Source: Pelotomaculum sp. | Lineage (GTDB): Bacteria > Bacillota > Desulfotomaculia > Desulfotomaculales > Pelotomaculaceae | DNA length: 8,824 nt | Direction: 5' to 3' | Assembly (NCBI GenBank): GCA_003489345.1 | Contig: DNIT01000048.1 | Location: 14,090-22,913, forward strand | Shown: piece after piece, positions 1 through 6,448 of the stretch | Layout: each line of letters opens with the position of its first letter | Position numbering within the stretch: the first letter of the stretch is position 1 | Made by a program: the position numbers and the translations under genes | The notes under the pieces: model-generated | The model's input: only the letters and a program-made list of their open reading frames with translations | Told to the model about the DNA's origin: nothing | Databases searched by the model: none

Positions 1-65
1 CGGGGCAGGATGCCGCCTCTCCCGTAGTCCCGGTCAGGTTCACGGCCCGCCATTGTATAACCCAC
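1..65 (-). other. Possible 5' end of a further minus-strand gene, cut by the window edge
   Basis: A good Shine-Dalgarno sequence, GGAGGAG (81-75), sits in the last codons of polX, so translation of a following gene is plausible. The start is ambiguous. ATG at 69 reads only nine codons before a stop. GTG at 67 and GTG at 65 both stay open to the window edge. The 65 frame also contains ATG at 53 and reads MAGREPDRDYGRGG. I do not recognise either product, and about 20 codons are too few to name one. If real, the gene would be translationally coupled to polX. Confidence 0.25.
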
Positions 66-70
66 ACATC

Positions 71-1762
71 TTATCTCCTCCGTAAGTATTTGAGTAGTTT
101 CCCGGCCGGCATGGTATTTACCACGTCCTTTTCTTCCAGCCAGGCCCGGCGTCCTACGGCCACCCCATAGGGCATTTCGTCCAGCCTCTTCAGGTCGTGC
201 GCGTCTGTATTGATGGCCAGCTTAATACCCTTTTCCTTGGCGCGGCGCGCATTGACATCGCTTAAGTCAAGCCGGTTGGGGGATGCGTTAATCTCTAATA
301 TAGTACCATAATCGGCAGCGGCCTCCAATACTCTTTCCAAATCCAGGGCATATCCCTCACGCTGGTTCAGCAGGCGCCCGGTGGGGTGGCCGATGATGTC
401 CACGTTCCGGTTCTCCATAGCGGCAAGCAGGCGGGCCGTCATCGTCTCCCGGTCCTGTTTAAAAGCGCTGTGTACCGAGGCAACCACCACGTCGATTTCT
501 TTTAAAACTTCATCCGGGCAGTCCAACTCTCCCTTTGGCAGAATATCGACCTCGATCCCGGTGAGTATCCGGAAATCCTCCTGTTTCTTATTAAGTTCCC
601 GGATCACCTCATGCTGTTCCTGTAACTTATCCAGGGAAAGGCCCCTGGCAATATGCAGGGAACGGGAGTGGTCGGTTACCGCCATATACTGGTACCCCTT
701 GGCTTTGGCCTTGTCGGCCAGCTGCTCGATAGCCGCCAGACCATCGCTCCAGGTGCTGTGAACGTGCAGGTCCCCCTTGATCGCATCAAGTTTCACCAGG
801 TCGGGCAAACGCCTCTCCAGGGCCGCTTCAACTTCCCCCCGGTCTTCCCGGAGTTCCGGCGGTATGTATGGAAGGTCAAGCATGGCATAGATATCCTGCT
901 CTCCTATCTTGCCCGCCAGCGCGGCGGCAGCCGGGTTTTCCTTTTTTTCAAAGAGCCCTTGCAGCTTTTCAAAATGCGCATGGCTGCCTGTATTCCTGAA
1001 CAAGGCCAGGGTGAATACCTCTTCCGGCACAATTTCCAGTTCGACGGCGATACCCCACTTGGTTTGAAATTTGGCCCCGTCGTAACCTTTTTCCAAAATA
1101 TTAGCAATCCTGTAGTGGCCGGCCAGGCTCTCGATGACGGTATTGGGGTCATCCGACGCCACTACCAGGTCGATATCCCCCACTGTCTCCTTCCAGCGCC
1201 GCAAACTGCCGCCTGCCTCGACTCTGGCAACACCGGGCAGCAGCTCCAGATAGCCTGTAAGTTCCGCGGCAATATTTCCGGCCAGGTCCAAGAGTGCGCG
1301 GCCCGCCCGGCTTTGGCGCAGTTCGATATTTCTCAGGATCTCGTCTTCGGTCCTGACGCCCAGCCCGGGCAGGCTCCGCAGCCGCTTCTCCCGCGCGGCT
1401 GCAGCCAGTTCCTCCAGGCTGGTTATGCCCAGCTTTTCTCTGATCATACCGGCCTTTTTGGGTCCAAGGCCCGGCAGGGTAATCATCGCAAGCAGACCCG
1501 GAGGGAATTCTTCCAGCAGTTCCTGGTATTTTTTCAGGTTGCCCGTTGTCAACAGCTCATTGATTTTGGCGGCAATGTTCTTGCCGATGCTGGGAATTTT
1601 GTTCAGCCTGCCGCCCTTCCAGGCTTCTTTAACCGGCTCGTCTAGACCGGCCAGGATCCTGGAGGCGTTGCGATAGGCCCTGATTTTAAAATACTCTTCC
1701 CCTTTGATTTCCAAAAGGTCGGCAAGTTCGTGAAAAATCCGGGCTATTTCTTCGTTTTGCAT
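71..1762 (-). CDS. polX: DNA polymerase/3'-5' exonuclease PolX (family X polymerase with PHP domain)
   Basis: This is a bacterial family X DNA polymerase fused to a PHP metallo-nuclease; family members fill short gaps and trim 3' ends in base-excision repair. The protein has 563 residues, slightly shorter than the usual ~570. Helix-hairpin-helix segments lie near 53-73 (IPSIGKNIAAKI) and 94-140 (LPGLGPKKAG, LPGLGVRTED). The polymerase palm has GSLRR (185-189) and the first two metal ligands D196 and D198 in GDIDLV. The PHP domain is intact: HVHST (H333, H335), D340, TDH (H365), E404, H431, H459, D520 and H522. Two oddities: the third palm Asp is apparently Glu (E241 in VELEIVP), and the thumb between GSHAH (259-263) and YAMLDLP is short. 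Polymerase activity is therefore less certain than nuclease activity. The ATG start has GAGG 10 nt upstream. Hairpins separate it from zapA, and no clear promoter of its own was found. Confidence 0.95.
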   Translation of the reverse strand: MQNEEIARIFHELADLLEIKGEEYFKIRAYRNASRILAGLDEPVKEAWKGGRLNKIPSIGKNIAAKINELLTTGNLKKYQELLEEFPPGLLAMITLPGLGPKKAGMIREKLGITSLEELAAAAREKRLRSLPGLGVRTEDEILRNIELRQSRAGRALLDLAGNIAAELTGYLELLPGVARVEAGGSLRRWKETVGDIDLVVASDDPNTVIESLAGHYRIANILEKGYDGAKFQTKWGIAVELEIVPEEVFTLALFRNTGSHAHFEKLQGLFEKKENPAAAALAGKIGEQDIYAMLDLPYIPPELREDRGEVEAALERRLPDLVKLDAIKGDLHVHSTWSDGLAAIEQLADKAKAKGYQYMAVTDHSRSLHIARGLSLDKLQEQHEVIRELNKKQEDFRILTGIEVDILPKGELDCPDEVLKEIDVVVASVHSAFKQDRETMTARLLAAMENRNVDIIGHPTGRLLNQREGYALDLERVLEAAADYGTILEINASPNRLDLSDVNARRAKEKGIKLAINTDAHDLKRLDEMPYGVAVGRRAWLEEKDVVNTMPAGKLLKYLRRR

Positions 1763-1822
1763 ATTGGGACGGCCTCATTTCTCGCTCAAGATAATTATCC
1801 CCGCAAAAAGCAAGTAGTATTT

Positions 1823-1854
1823 AAAAAAACTCATGCAGGAGGCCCATGAGTTTT
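1823..1854 (-). terminator. Intrinsic terminator between zapA and polX
   Basis: Read on the minus strand, AAAACTCATG pairs with CATGAGTTTT (10 bp, arms 1854-1845 and 1835-1826) around a nine-base loop. The 3' arm runs into seven T residues (1829-1823). This is a good rho-independent terminator for transcription coming from zapA, so polX would depend on read-through or on a promoter not visible here. Confidence 0.75.
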
Positions 1855-1893
1855 GCGGTCTCTGTAAATTAATTTATATATACCCGTCAAACC

Positions 1894-1923
1894 AAAAACT
1901 CATGAAGGCTTTCATGAGTTTTT
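1894..1923 (-). terminator. Second hairpin, overlapping the zapA stop codon
   Basis: A perfect 13-bp stem (1894-1906 with 1911-1923) closes a four-base loop. It contains the zapA stop codon (1914-1912) and the last zapA codons. On the minus strand the five T residues belong to the stem itself and are followed by GG, so it is weaker than the downstream hairpin at 1823-1854. On the plus strand it would end in eight T residues, so it could also stop antisense transcription. Confidence 0.5.
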
Positions 1924-2190
1924 TTTCTTGTTATGCTCTTCCGGCGGCTCAATAATTTTAACCAGATTATCATGTTCTTCCTGGAGCCTTTTCAATTCCT
2001 CGGCGATGTTGAGGGCAGCCAGAACGGCCGTCTGGGTCCTGCTCAGCCGCGGATTGCGTCCTGACAGGGCCTTCATTTTGCGGTTGACGTAATTAGCCAG
2101 CATGATCAATTCTTCAGGTGAACTGTCCCCTTTCAGGGTATAATACTCACCGAATATCTCGACTTCGACCCGGGACTCCTGACCAGCCAT
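1912..2190 (-). CDS. zapA: Cell division protein ZapA
   Basis: ZapA is a small cytoplasmic protein that binds FtsZ and promotes bundling of protofilaments in the division ring. The 92-residue product has the family plan. An N-terminal beta segment (RVEVEIFGEYYTLKG, about 7-21) is followed by a helix with LANYVNRKM (31-39). The signature region is TAVLAALNIAEELKRLQEE (about 54-72), which continues as a coiled coil. Length fits: B. subtilis ZapA is about 85 residues. The tail is charged (EEHNKKKNS) and its last codons form part of a terminator hairpin. The ATG start has GGAGG six bases upstream. The pheT-zapA gap is about 180 bp and holds a strong hairpin, so zapA may have its own promoter, but I could not find a convincing -35/-10 pair. 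Confidence 0.93.
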   Translation of the reverse strand: MAGQESRVEVEIFGEYYTLKGDSSPEELIMLANYVNRKMKALSGRNPRLSRTQTAVLAALNIAEELKRLQEEHDNLVKIIEPPEEHNKKKNS

Positions 2191-2313
2191 AGTAATCCTC
2201 CAGGTTAAAATTTATGTTTAGTTTCGCCATATTTCCTTTTTCTCCTGCCCCAGACCATAATATTTCTACCCTGACATAATGATGCGGCGGGAGGGATTTG
2301 CAGGGTAAACATT

Positions 2314-2345
2314 CTTTAGGGCCTGCGTAACGGCAGGCCCTAAAG
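2314..2345 (-). terminator. Strong hairpin after pheT, probable terminator or mRNA 3' end element
   Basis: A perfect 13-bp GC-rich stem (2314-2326 with 2333-2345) closes a six-base loop, 23 bp past the pheT stop. On the minus strand only AATGTTT follows, a poor U tract. On the plus strand TTTGTATTTTTT follows, which is better. Its position argues for ending pheST transcripts or protecting their 3' end, while its sequence would work better for antisense transcription. The remaining DNA up to zapA shows only the zapA ribosome-binding site. Confidence 0.5.
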
Positions 2346-2368
2346 TTTGTATTTTTTATGCGAATTTC

Positions 2369-4789
2369 TCAGGTGCGCAGTTCGGCCCCGAACTCTTGGG
2401 CCAGCGCATTGGCTATCGCAGCGGTTCTCTCCGCAACCTCGTTATCGGTCAGGGTACGGTCCCCGGCATAGTACTTCAGAGAGAAGGCCATGCTCTGATA
2501 GCCTTGGGGCACCTGCCCGCCCCGGTATACGTCAAACAGAAAAACCGATCGCAACAGTTCGCCGCCCGCGCTGCGAATCGCTTCCACAACCTGCGCGGCC
2601 GGTGTCCTCTGCTTGATTAATACCGCTATATCCCGCTCAACCGCCGGGAACCTGGGCAGGGCAGTATATACGAACGGCCGGCCGGAGACCTTAAGCAGTT
2701 GCTCCAGATCCAGCTCAAAAGCTACCACCCGGTCCGGCAGCCCAAATTGCTCCAGAACATCGGGGTGCAGCTCACCAACAACACCCAGCCTGGTACCGCC
2801 GGCCTCCAGCCAGGCAGACCTGCCCGAGTGGAAACTGGGGTTTTCAAGCTCCGGCTGGAAATTGACCGGCTCAGTGCGCAAATAGTCGAAGAGGTTCTCC
2901 AGCACGCCTTTTAGGTGGTAAAAATCGAGCTCCCGCGCAGGCGCGTTCCACCCGGCCACGGTCCGGCCCATGGCGGCGGCGGCCAAAACCTGCCGCTCCT
3001 CCGGCAGGGAGCCTTCTTCCCGTGGGTAAAAAACACGCCCGATTTCAAATATGGCCCCGTTTTGCACCCGGCGGCTAAAGTTCCTGGCCAGCGTCTCAAG
3101 CAAACCGGGCAGCATCATCGTCCTCATAACAGAATGCTCTTCGCTCAAGGGGTTCTGCAGTTTGACCATTTCTCTAAAAGGACTATCTGCAGGCAAATTC
3201 ATTTGCTCCAACACCCTCGGGTGGGTGAAACTATAGGTCATGACCTCATATAACCCGTTGCCGGCCAGGCTGTTGCGGATCCCGGTGGTAAGGGACTGCT
3301 CCAAGGTCTGCTTGCCCTGAATGGACTGGCCATAGGGGAGGGTCACCGGCACCCGGTCGTACCCGTGCATACGGGCAATCTCCTCAACCAGATCGACTTC
3401 CAGGTTCACATCAACCCGGTGGGTGGGTACCGTAACCAGCAGATCAGCGCCGGATTCTCTGACCGTAAACTGCAGACCGGTCAGTATTCCGGCAGCTTCC
3501 TCCTTGGGCACCTCCACACCAAGGATATAGGTGGCTCTGGCCGGTCTAAGAGATATGACTTTCTCCTGCAGGGGTTCCGGACAAACGTCGATAATGCCGG
3601 ATACAGCGTCGCCCGCCTCCATCTCCGTAATCAGCTGCGCCGCCCGGTTGGCGGCCCTGGCTGAGCCTCCTATATCAATGCCCTTCTCGAAACGCTGGGA
3701 AGCCTCCGACCGCAGCCCCAGGGCCTTTGAGGTTTTCCGTATGCTGATGGGGTTGAAAAAGGCCGACTCCAGCAGTACGGAAACCGTTCTGGCGGTGACC
3801 TCGGTGGCCAGCCCGCCCATCACCCCGGCGATGCCCACCGGACCGGACGGATCCGTGATCGCCAGCATGTCGGGTGTAAGAACACGTTCGTTGCCGTCTA
3901 AGGATAACATTTTCTCCCCGGCTCGGCCCCGGCGCACAATAATGTGCCCGTCCTGCAACAGACTGTAGTCAAAGGCGTGCATGGGCTGGCCCAGTTCCAG
4001 CATGACGTAGTTGGTTACATCCACGATGTTGCTGATGGGCCGGATACCGGCGTTGCGCAAGCGCTGCTGCATCCACAGGGGAGAGGGCCCCACCTTGACG
4101 TTTTTAATCAGCCGGGCACAGAAGCGGCGGCACAGATCTGGATCTTCAATATCCACCCGCGCCTGCCCTTCAATGCTTTCCGGCAGTTCCTTAAAAGAGG
4201 GCTGCGGTATGCGCAAGGGACGTCCCAGCAGGGCCGCTACCTCCCTTGCCACACCGATCATCGACAAGCAGTCGCCCCGGTTGGGGGTGAGATCCAATTC
4301 CAGGATATGGTCATCCAGCCCCAGTATTTCTTTCGCGTCTTTCCCAAGGGGCGTGCCTGGCGGCAGGATCATGATGCCGTTGGCCTGTTCGGCGACCATT
4401 GTTTTCGGGTCGATCCCCAGTTCCTGACCGGAGCACATCATCCCCCTGGACTCAACACCCCTGAGTTTAGCTTTTTTAATAACCAAACCGCTGGCCAGCC
4501 TGGCGCCTTCCACCGCTACAGGGATGACGTCTCCTTCCCGCACGTTGGTGGCGGCGGTAATGATCTGCCGTCTCTCCCCACCGGTGTCGACAGTGGTCAC
4601 AACCAGCTTGTCTGCGTTGGGATGGGGGCCGATCGATTCGATACGTCCGGTAATCACATTGCTGATACCCAGGCCAAGTTCCGTGACGCCTTCCACTGTA
4701 ATCCCGGCCAGGGTCAGGCGGTCCGCCAGCTCCTGCGGGGTAATATCAATTTCTACAAATTCCTGGAGCCATTTATAGGATACACGCAC
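2369..4789 (-). CDS. pheT: Phenylalanine--tRNA ligase beta subunit
   Basis: This is the large subunit of cytoplasmic (alphabeta)2 PheRS, which binds tRNA-Phe and edits mischarged Tyr-tRNA. I start it at GTG 4789 (VRVSYKWLQEFVEID), the usual family N-terminus, with GGGAGG (4806-4801) 11 nt upstream. Starting at ATG 4825 would add 12 residues that do not fit the family and would run through the ribosome-binding site. The product is then 806 residues, a normal length. Domains: EMAP-like tRNA-binding fold about 35-145 (HPNADKLVVTTVD), B3/B4 editing region about 200-390 (NIVDVTNYVMLELGQPMHAFD at about 254-274), B5 about 410-480 (PTHRVDVNLEVDLVEEIAR), catalytic-like core about 490-680, and ferredoxin-fold anticodon-binding domain about 708-806 (LPRFPAVERDIAVL). 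It lies 40 bp after pheS and is clearly cotranscribed under the T-box. Confidence 0.97.
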   Translation of the reverse strand: MRVSYKWLQEFVEIDITPQELADRLTLAGITVEGVTELGLGISNVITGRIESIGPHPNADKLVVTTVDTGGERRQIITAATNVREGDVIPVAVEGARLASGLVIKKAKLRGVESRGMMCSGQELGIDPKTMVAEQANGIMILPPGTPLGKDAKEILGLDDHILELDLTPNRGDCLSMIGVAREVAALLGRPLRIPQPSFKELPESIEGQARVDIEDPDLCRRFCARLIKNVKVGPSPLWMQQRLRNAGIRPISNIVDVTNYVMLELGQPMHAFDYSLLQDGHIIVRRGRAGEKMLSLDGNERVLTPDMLAITDPSGPVGIAGVMGGLATEVTARTVSVLLESAFFNPISIRKTSKALGLRSEASQRFEKGIDIGGSARAANRAAQLITEMEAGDAVSGIIDVCPEPLQEKVISLRPARATYILGVEVPKEEAAGILTGLQFTVRESGADLLVTVPTHRVDVNLEVDLVEEIARMHGYDRVPVTLPYGQSIQGKQTLEQSLTTGIRNSLAGNGLYEVMTYSFTHPRVLEQMNLPADSPFREMVKLQNPLSEEHSVMRTMMLPGLLETLARNFSRRVQNGAIFEIGRVFYPREEGSLPEERQVLAAAAMGRTVAGWNAPARELDFYHLKGVLENLFDYLRTEPVNFQPELENPSFHSGRSAWLEAGGTRLGVVGELHPDVLEQFGLPDRVVAFELDLEQLLKVSGRPFVYTALPRFPAVERDIAVLIKQRTPAAQVVEAIRSAGGELLRSVFLFDVYRGGQVPQGYQSMAFSLKYYAGDRTLTDNEVAERTAAIANALAQEFGAELRT

Positions 4790-4829
4790 AGTGCTACTAA
4801 CCTCCCATGTTATCATTAATAACAATCTA

Positions 4830-5852
4830 TCAGAACTGCTGCAAGAATCTCAAATCATTATCAAACAGCAGTCGCATATCGTCGATGCCGTACTTCAGCA
4901 TGGTGATGCGCTCCACCCCCATACCGAAAGCAAACCCGGTAACCTCCTCCGCATGATAACCGGACACTTCCAGCACGCGTGGATGCACCATGCCCGATCC
5001 CAGGATTTCCAGCCATCCGGTATGGGAGCATACCCGGCAGCCATCGCCGCCGCAAATCACGCAGGAGATGTCCACCTCGGCGCTCGGTTCGGTAAACGGG
5101 AAAAAACTGGGCCGGAAGCGGGTCCTGGTTTTCATGCCGAACATTAGCCTGGCAAAGAGGTCCAGGGTACCTTTCAAATCGCTGAAAGTAATCCTGCGAT
5201 CAACCGCCAGCCCCTCTACCTGGTTGAACATGGGGGAGTGGGTGGCGTCATCATCACGGCGGTAGACCTTCCCCGGGACTATGATTTTAACCGGCAGCTC
5301 CGGCGCGGTCTTCTCCATCGTCCGCACCTGGACAGGCGAGGTGTGGGTCCTCAAGAGAGTTTCGGGGCTGATAAAGAAGGTATCCTGCATATCCCGTGCC
5401 GGGTGATCTTTGGGCAGGTTGAGGGCTTCAAAGTTGTAGTAGTCGGTCTCAACCTCGGGCCCTTCGGCAATACTGAAGCCTAGGCCCAAAAATATGTCCT
5501 GGATTTCTTCCCGGACAATCGTCAGGGGGTGTTTACGGCCGCGCAGCAGCGGTGTGCCGGGAAGGGAGATATCGATCCCTTCTTCTCGCAGTTTTTGCTC
5601 CTTGAGCAGTTCCTTCAAGCCGGCAGTCCTTACCGCCAGTTCGCCTTCGATGGCATCCCTGACTTCGTTGGCCACCTGGCCGATACGGGGCCTTTCCTCT
5701 GCGCTTAACCCTCCCATGCCGCGCAGGATCTGGGTCAATTCACCCTTCTTGCCCAGTATTCTGACTCTGATTTCATTCAACTCATCCATGGTTCGCGCTT
5801 CTGCCAGAGCCTTGTGCGCCTCTTCATGAAGCCGTTTTAACTTTTCTTCCAA
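4830..5852 (-). CDS. pheS: Phenylalanine--tRNA ligase alpha subunit
   Basis: This is the catalytic subunit of class II PheRS, which activates Phe and aminoacylates tRNA-Phe. The 340 residues match the usual length (B. subtilis about 344). An N-terminal coiled coil that contacts tRNA spans about 1-90. Motif 2 contains LLRTHTSPVQVRTM (166-179) and VYRRDDDATHSPMFNQVEGL (195-214). Motif 3 is GFAFGMGVERITMLKYGIDD (306-325). A four-cysteine element CVICGGDGCRVC (264-275) resembles one I recall in other Bacillota PheS proteins. The start codon is TTG at 5852, with AGGAGG nine bases upstream. The next Met (residue 22) would remove part of the coiled coil and has no comparable site. The gene is controlled by the T-box upstream, with a possible secondary promoter at 5921-5892. 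Confidence 0.97.
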   Translation of the reverse strand: MEEKLKRLHEEAHKALAEARTMDELNEIRVRILGKKGELTQILRGMGGLSAEERPRIGQVANEVRDAIEGELAVRTAGLKELLKEQKLREEGIDISLPGTPLLRGRKHPLTIVREEIQDIFLGLGFSIAEGPEVETDYYNFEALNLPKDHPARDMQDTFFISPETLLRTHTSPVQVRTMEKTAPELPVKIIVPGKVYRRDDDATHSPMFNQVEGLAVDRRITFSDLKGTLDLFARLMFGMKTRTRFRPSFFPFTEPSAEVDISCVICGGDGCRVCSHTGWLEILGSGMVHPRVLEVSGYHAEEVTGFAFGMGVERITMLKYGIDDMRLLFDNDLRFLQQF

Positions 5853-5891
5853 ATGACAAAACCTCCTGGCTGCGATATAAATGGATTACGG

Positions 5892-5921
5892 ATCATATCA
5901 ATATATAAATTTGCCTAACAA
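5892..5921 (-). promoter_or_regulatory. Candidate secondary promoter between T-box terminator and pheS
   Basis: TTGTTA (5921-5916) and TATGAT (5897-5892) are separated by 18 bp on the minus strand. It lies just past the T-box terminator's T tract and upstream of the pheS ribosome-binding site. If active, it would give PheRS expression independent of T-box control. The region is AT-rich, so a chance match is quite possible. Confidence 0.3.
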
Positions 5922-5922
5922 T

Positions 5923-5950
5923 AAAAAAACCGACCCCTCTACAGGGACGG
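5923..5950 (-). terminator. T-box intrinsic terminator upstream of pheS
   Basis: CCGTCCCT (5950-5943) pairs with AGGGGTCGG (5938-5930), with one bulged base, around a four-base loop. Seven T residues follow (5929-5923). The 5' arm is shared with the antiterminator, so the two structures exclude each other. Confidence 0.93.
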
Positions 5951-6205
5951 ATTATTTCTTTCCGCGGTACCACCCTCTAGTTTATACCCGCTGAGCATAA
6001 ACCCTCAATACCGTACGGGGCTTTAAGCGCCCGATACCGTCTTCCGATAACGGCAGAAGCTCCGGCGACACCTACTGGTAAAACGTTCAGCTGCAGTTCC
6101 GGGGTGAACTTCAATGGACCCAATTCTGGGAGGGCTTCCAGTCCATCGACCCTCCTTCCCTGAAGAACGCCGGCCACCTACTTTTCCCCTTCATCACAAT
6201 TCGTC
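5923..6205 (-). promoter_or_regulatory. T-box riboswitch (tRNA-Phe-responsive) of pheST
   Basis: The conserved T-box sequence AGGGTGGTACCGCGG is at 5976-5962. Its UGGU bulge matches the ACCA end expected of tRNA-Phe. AGGG and GCGG there can pair with CCCT and CCGT of the downstream terminator arm to form the antiterminator. In stem I, GGGG (6189-6186) pairs with CCCC (6104-6101), and GGTGG (6178-6174) pairs with CCATT (6117-6113). Between them are the loop-E strands AGTA (6182-6179) and GAA (6112-6110). The next bases place the specifier codon TTC at 6108-6106, which decodes Phe. An apical stem (6155-6150 with 6134-6129) and a stem III (6002-5980) are also visible. Uncharged tRNA-Phe should favour read-through into pheS. 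The 66-codon open frame across this element is not a gene. Confidence 0.96.
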
Positions 6206-6218
6206 TATTTTTATAAAA

Positions 6219-6311
6219 TTAGTGAACAGCTAACCTCCTATATAGTATGTAGGCCTTTACGGAACCGGTTGCCTCGAACAGCCTCCAAAAAAATTCGGCG
6301 GTTAAAAGCAT
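6219..6311 (-). CDS. YqzL-like small protein (30 residues) in the pheST leader
   Basis: A short frame runs from ATG 6311 to TAA 6219 and encodes 30 residues. Its core reads EFFWRLFEATGS (6-17) then VKAYILYRRL (18-27). This resembles the small YqzL-like family as I remember it (FW-x2-F-x2-TG-x3-AY-L-LY-x2-L); family function is not known to me, and I could not run a search. The aromatic-rich, clearly protein-like wording argues against a chance frame. An in-frame TAA directly precedes the ATG, so no longer start exists. The ribosome-binding site is modest: GAGGAAAGG, ending 10 nt upstream. It sits about 45 bp below the promoter at 6385-6357 and ends about 14 bp before the T-box, so it should be transcribed whether or not the T-box terminates. 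Its start codon lies in a small hairpin. Confidence 0.65.
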   Translation of the reverse strand: MLLTAEFFWRLFEATGSVKAYILYRRLAVH

Positions 6312-6356
6312 TTAACCACAACCTTTCCTCAGTTTTTTGGGGACCTTTTGGGTTTG

Positions 6357-6385
6357 ATTATACCATAAGCAAAAATTGATGACAA
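6357..6385 (-). promoter_or_regulatory. Sigma-A-type promoter for the YqzL-like gene and pheST
   Basis: TTGTCA (6385-6380) and TATAAT (6362-6357) are 17 bp apart, and a TGG before the -10 makes it an extended -10 promoter. Transcription should begin near 6350. It lies about 60 bp past the methyltransferase stop codon. It is the best promoter upstream of the T-box, but it places the T-box about 145 nt into the transcript. Confidence 0.85.
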
Positions 6386-6397
6386 GGAAGTTTACAG

Positions 6398-6420
6398 AAA
6401 AATCGAACCCCGTCCGGCTC
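6398..6420 (-). terminator. Weak hairpin after the methyltransferase gene
   Basis: On the minus strand GAGCC (6420-6416) can pair with GGTTC (6409-6405), including one G-T pair. After two bases there are five T residues (6402-6398). The short stem makes it at best a weak terminator, placed just before the promoter at 6385-6357. Confidence 0.35.
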
Positions 6421-6448
6421 CATAAAAATGTGGAAAGTCTCTATTTTA

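Noticed and set aside
653..1645. 330-codon plus-strand frame opposite polX
   Set aside because: Antisense shadow of polX with low-complexity composition and no recognisable motif or start signals; similar long plus-strand frames opposite pheT and the methyltransferase were dismissed for the same reason.
1867..1888. TTGACG with AT-rich downstream DNA as a polX promoter
   Set aside because: No acceptable -10 at 16-18 bp, and the zapA-polX terminator at 1854-1823 would lie directly downstream of any start.
5977..6177. 66-codon minus-strand open frame upstream of pheS
   Set aside because: It lies wholly within the T-box riboswitch, and its sequence is explained by stem I, stem III and the T-box element.
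6210..6215. TATAAA as a -10 box for a promoter immediately upstream of the T-box
   Set aside because: The hexamer 17 bp upstream (GGAGGT) is nothing like a -35, and a much better promoter exists at 6385-6357.
6398..6416. GGGGTTCGATT, resembling the T-arm of a tRNA (minus strand)
   Set aside because: No matching acceptor, D or anticodon arms surround it; it is better read as a weak hairpin after the methyltransferase.
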